Shown here one piece after another: positions 61,799 through 64,000 of a stretch of 64,000 bases of DNA. This stretch comes from Acinetobacter calcoaceticus. Its GTDB lineage: Bacteria; Pseudomonadota; Gammaproteobacteria; Pseudomonadales; Moraxellaceae. The stretch covers positions 1,426,001-1,490,000 of the forward strand of contig NZ_LS999521.1 in NCBI RefSeq assembly GCF_900520355.1, read 5' to 3'. The notes beneath the pieces were generated by a model that had not been told where the DNA came from, ran no database searches, and was given only the letters and a program-made list of their open reading frames with translations. A program made the position numbers and the translations under genes. Within the stretch, counting starts at the first letter, position 1; the number at the start of each line of letters is the position of its first letter.

Positions 61799-62653
61799 AT
61801 GAATACTCGTCATTTTAGCCAGCTACCAAAAGCGGCATTGGCTTATCCAAAAGTTGTGCAAGGTTTAATCTTTAAAAAGCCTAAAGGGCCAAAAATCTTG
61901 CCGCAAGTTGAATATGTGGTTGATAGTCTTGAGATTGATCAAAGTCATCTCAAAGCTTATAACGAAGTATGTGGCTTTAAAAATAATGGCTTCGTACCAG
62001 CAATTTATTTGGCTGTGCTTTCTCAAAGTTTGCAAATGCACATGATGACGGCAGAAGCTTTTCCATTTCCGATTTTAGGCTTAGTCCATATTCGTAACCA
62101 GATTAAACAAACCAGACCGATTGGTGTGACTGAAAAATTAACTCTGTCATGTAAGTTTGGGGAATTAAAACCGCATGATAAAGGTGTTCAGTTTGACTTT
62201 ATTACCACGGCAAAAGTTGGCAACGAAGTAGTTATGGAAGGCCTAACGACTTATTTATCTCGCCAAAAAGTCGAGAAAAGAGTTGGCGAAAAAGCTAAAG
62301 AAGAGCAGGTCCCAGCTTATGTGCCAAAGGCAGAGTGGGATATTTTAGAAAACACAGGTCGCCGTTATGCGAAAGTGTCAGGTGATTTCAACTTAATTCA
62401 TATCCATGCCCTTACTGCGAAAGCATTTGGCTTTAAGCAAGCAATTGCACATGGCATGTGGAGCAAAGCTAAAGCACTAGCGAACCTTGAATTACCAAAT
62501 GCTTATGAAGCAGATGTGTGGTTTAAGCTGCCAATGTTCTTACCTTCAAAAGTTGAGTTCTTAACTGCCAATGCAGATAAAAAGACTGATTTCTTGATTC
62601 GTAATACGAAATCACAAAAACCGCATGTTGCAGGAACTGTAAAAGCATTATAA
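61799..62653 (+). CDS. MaoC-fold acyl dehydratase/enoyl hydratase
   Basis: 284 aa from the ATG at 61799 (AAAAGG upstream; a longer frame starts inside the terminator). Double hotdog length; the hydratase motif appears as SGDFNLIHIHALTAKAFGF followed by AIAHGMW. Likely (R)-specific hydration of enoyl-CoA, matching the adjacent reductase and thiolase. Confidence 0.82.
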   Translation: MNTRHFSQLPKAALAYPKVVQGLIFKKPKGPKILPQVEYVVDSLEIDQSHLKAYNEVCGFKNNGFVPAIYLAVLSQSLQMHMMTAEAFPFPILGLVHIRNQIKQTRPIGVTEKLTLSCKFGELKPHDKGVQFDFITTAKVGNEVVMEGLTTYLSRQKVEKRVGEKAKEEQVPAYVPKAEWDILENTGRRYAKVSGDFNLIHIHALTAKAFGFKQAIAHGMWSKAKALANLELPNAYEADVWFKLPMFLPSKVEFLTANADKKTDFLIRNTKSQKPHVAGTVKAL

Positions 62654-62660
62654 AAATATC

Positions 62661-62691
62661 AGCAGCCTGAACAGGTGTTTGGGCTGCTTTT
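62661..62691 (+). terminator. Hairpin after the MaoC gene
   Basis: AGCAGCC/GGGCTGCT arms with a 15-base loop and T4. Confidence 0.5.
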
Positions 62692-62724
62692 GAGCAAAAT
62701 AACAAAAAATGCAAGGAACTTCAT

Positions 62725-63987
62725 GTGATTAAAGACATTCTGTTGGCCGATACCCATAACTATCACGGTATTTTAGATGAACGTTTTATTGATTTAGCTC
62801 ACCAGTTTAGCCGCCTTCAAGATGCCAGAACGGGACAAGGTGGAGCTGCATTAGCGGTTTATTTTAGAGGTCAGAAAGTTGTCGATATTTACACCGGTCT
62901 AAAATCACAAACTGAAGCTTGGCAACCAGATACCTTGGCAGTTTGCTACTCTACAGGTAAAGGTATACTTGCGACTTTAGCTCACATTGTAGTAAGTGAG
63001 GGTTTTTTAGAATACGACAAACCGATTTCGACTTATTGGCCTGAATTTGCACAAAATGGTAAAGAGCAAATGACATTACGTCATGTGCTGAGCCATCAAA
63101 GCGGTATGTTTGATATTCGAAATACCATCGAAAGTGCGAGAGAAATGCTCGACTGGCCACATATGTTAGATATGGTCGCGGCTGTTAAACCAAGATTTGT
63201 CGCGGGAGAGGGTAATGCTTATCAGGCATTAACATTTGGTTGGCTTGTTGGTGGGGTGCTTGAAAAAGCAACTGGTCAGTCTTTAGCTCAACTCATGCAA
63301 AAATATCTGGTTGAACCATTGGATTTAGATGGGGCATATTTTGGTGTACCAGCAAGCGAATTAGATCGTGTAGCACGTTTAATTATTCAATCGAAACCAG
63401 AAACTAAACCTGTATCTGCGTCATCTGAGAAGAAGAAAAGCTTTAAACCACGTAAAAGTTCACTTTCAGAAAAAATGATTACATGGACGGGACAAAACCC
63501 TCAAGATTTTCAAGATGCCATGATTCCTAAAGGCATGAAGCATTTTAGCTTTTTTAGTGATGAAGGGTTGCAAACCGTTATTCCGGCAGCAAATGGCGCT
63601 TTCACTGCAAATAGTCTGGCAAAAATTTATGGAATGCTTGCAAACCAAGGGGAATGGGATGGGCAACAACTGATTCGTCCAGAGATATTTAAAGAATTGA
63701 GTACCATCCAAAGTTACGCACGTGATCGGGTTATGCCGATTCCAATGAATTGGCGTTTAGGTTATCACCGTATTATTACCATGGGTAAGCGTGCTAAAAA
63801 TGGCTTTGGACATATTGGCTACAATGGTTCAGGTGCGTGGTGTGATCCTGAACGTGATCTTAGTTTTGCTTATACTCATAACTTTCAGATTGGTTCAATC
63901 ACGGGTGACTATCGTTTATGGGGGCTTACTCAAGAAGCTTTACGTTGCACCGACCAAATTTTAAAAGGCCGCAAAGGCTGGTTCTAA
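62725..63987 (+). CDS. Serine hydrolase, class C beta-lactamase/EstB fold
   Basis: 420 aa from a GTG with AAGGA upstream. Ser76-x2-Lys79 (CYSTGKG) is the nucleophile motif; a Tyr in NAYQALTFGW and HIGYNGSG near the C-terminus complete the site. No signal peptide, so it is an esterase-like cytoplasmic enzyme rather than a resistance lactamase. It is the last gene of the window and complete. Confidence 0.85.
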   Translation: MIKDILLADTHNYHGILDERFIDLAHQFSRLQDARTGQGGAALAVYFRGQKVVDIYTGLKSQTEAWQPDTLAVCYSTGKGILATLAHIVVSEGFLEYDKPISTYWPEFAQNGKEQMTLRHVLSHQSGMFDIRNTIESAREMLDWPHMLDMVAAVKPRFVAGEGNAYQALTFGWLVGGVLEKATGQSLAQLMQKYLVEPLDLDGAYFGVPASELDRVARLIIQSKPETKPVSASSEKKKSFKPRKSSLSEKMITWTGQNPQDFQDAMIPKGMKHFSFFSDEGLQTVIPAANGAFTANSLAKIYGMLANQGEWDGQQLIRPEIFKELSTIQSYARDRVMPIPMNWRLGYHRIITMGKRAKNGFGHIGYNGSGAWCDPERDLSFAYTHNFQIGSITGDYRLWGLTQEALRCTDQILKGRKGWF

Positions 63988-64000
63988 ATTCTGTACTTTC

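Overview
The window (about 39-40% G+C by eye) reads as chromosome of an Acinetobacter species of the calcoaceticus-baumannii complex. Markers are an AceI chlorhexidine pump with its divergent LysR regulator AceR, a PiuA/PiuC iron pair, archaic (Csu-type) chaperone-usher pili, and an ethanolamine lyase operon without microcompartment genes. No rRNA, tRNA or CRISPR array was seen.

Layout. 1-204: 3' end of glnS. 592-10550: an ethanolamine/alcohol catabolic region on the minus strand (amidotransferase, eutC, eutB, permease, aldehyde dehydrogenase, iron alcohol dehydrogenase), with a plus-strand GAF/winged-helix regulator and an alpha/beta hydrolase. Two matching direct-repeat sites (GGTWGG-N5-GGTWGG) lie 93-94 bp before the two dehydrogenase genes and suggest a shared operator. 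10781-19212: housekeeping genes (Pif1-like helicase, tautomerase, AraC regulator, ThiM, zinc-knuckle protein, PepN). 19804-24591: a four-gene archaic pilus operon. 24822-28675: GST, two SDR-fold proteins without the catalytic Tyr, a periplasmic AroQ-type chorismate mutase homologue and an unknown membrane-anchored protein.

28702-30573: a remnant locus that looks like a C4-type (phage P1/P7-like) antisense RNA and its target reading frame, split by an intact 1464-bp IS3-family element with a 3-bp target duplication and a programmed -1 frameshift site. 30752-37531: an iron-uptake block with a FecA-like receptor and PiuA/PiuC facing away from each other across a region with Fur boxes, followed by a Fur-family protein that lacks the usual metal-binding motifs. 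37632-38296: facing remnants of a MocR-type regulator and a carboxymuconolactone decarboxylase family gene, best explained by one deletion.

38350-44648: an accessory stretch with small lipoproteins, a very acidic 66-aa protein, a T4-type lysozyme, an AhpD-like/HxlR pair, a possible small RNA and an orphan MuF-type phage head protein; it looks like decayed prophage mixed with strain-variable genes. 44672-55880: transporters, regulators and small envelope proteins, including a PliG-type lysozyme inhibitor. 55922-63987: transaldolase, aceR/aceI, a thiolase with a disordered basic N-terminal tail and a second possible start, a FabG4-type reductase, a MaoC-fold protein and a serine hydrolase. The thiolase, reductase and MaoC protein form an acyl-CoA/beta-ketoacyl module.
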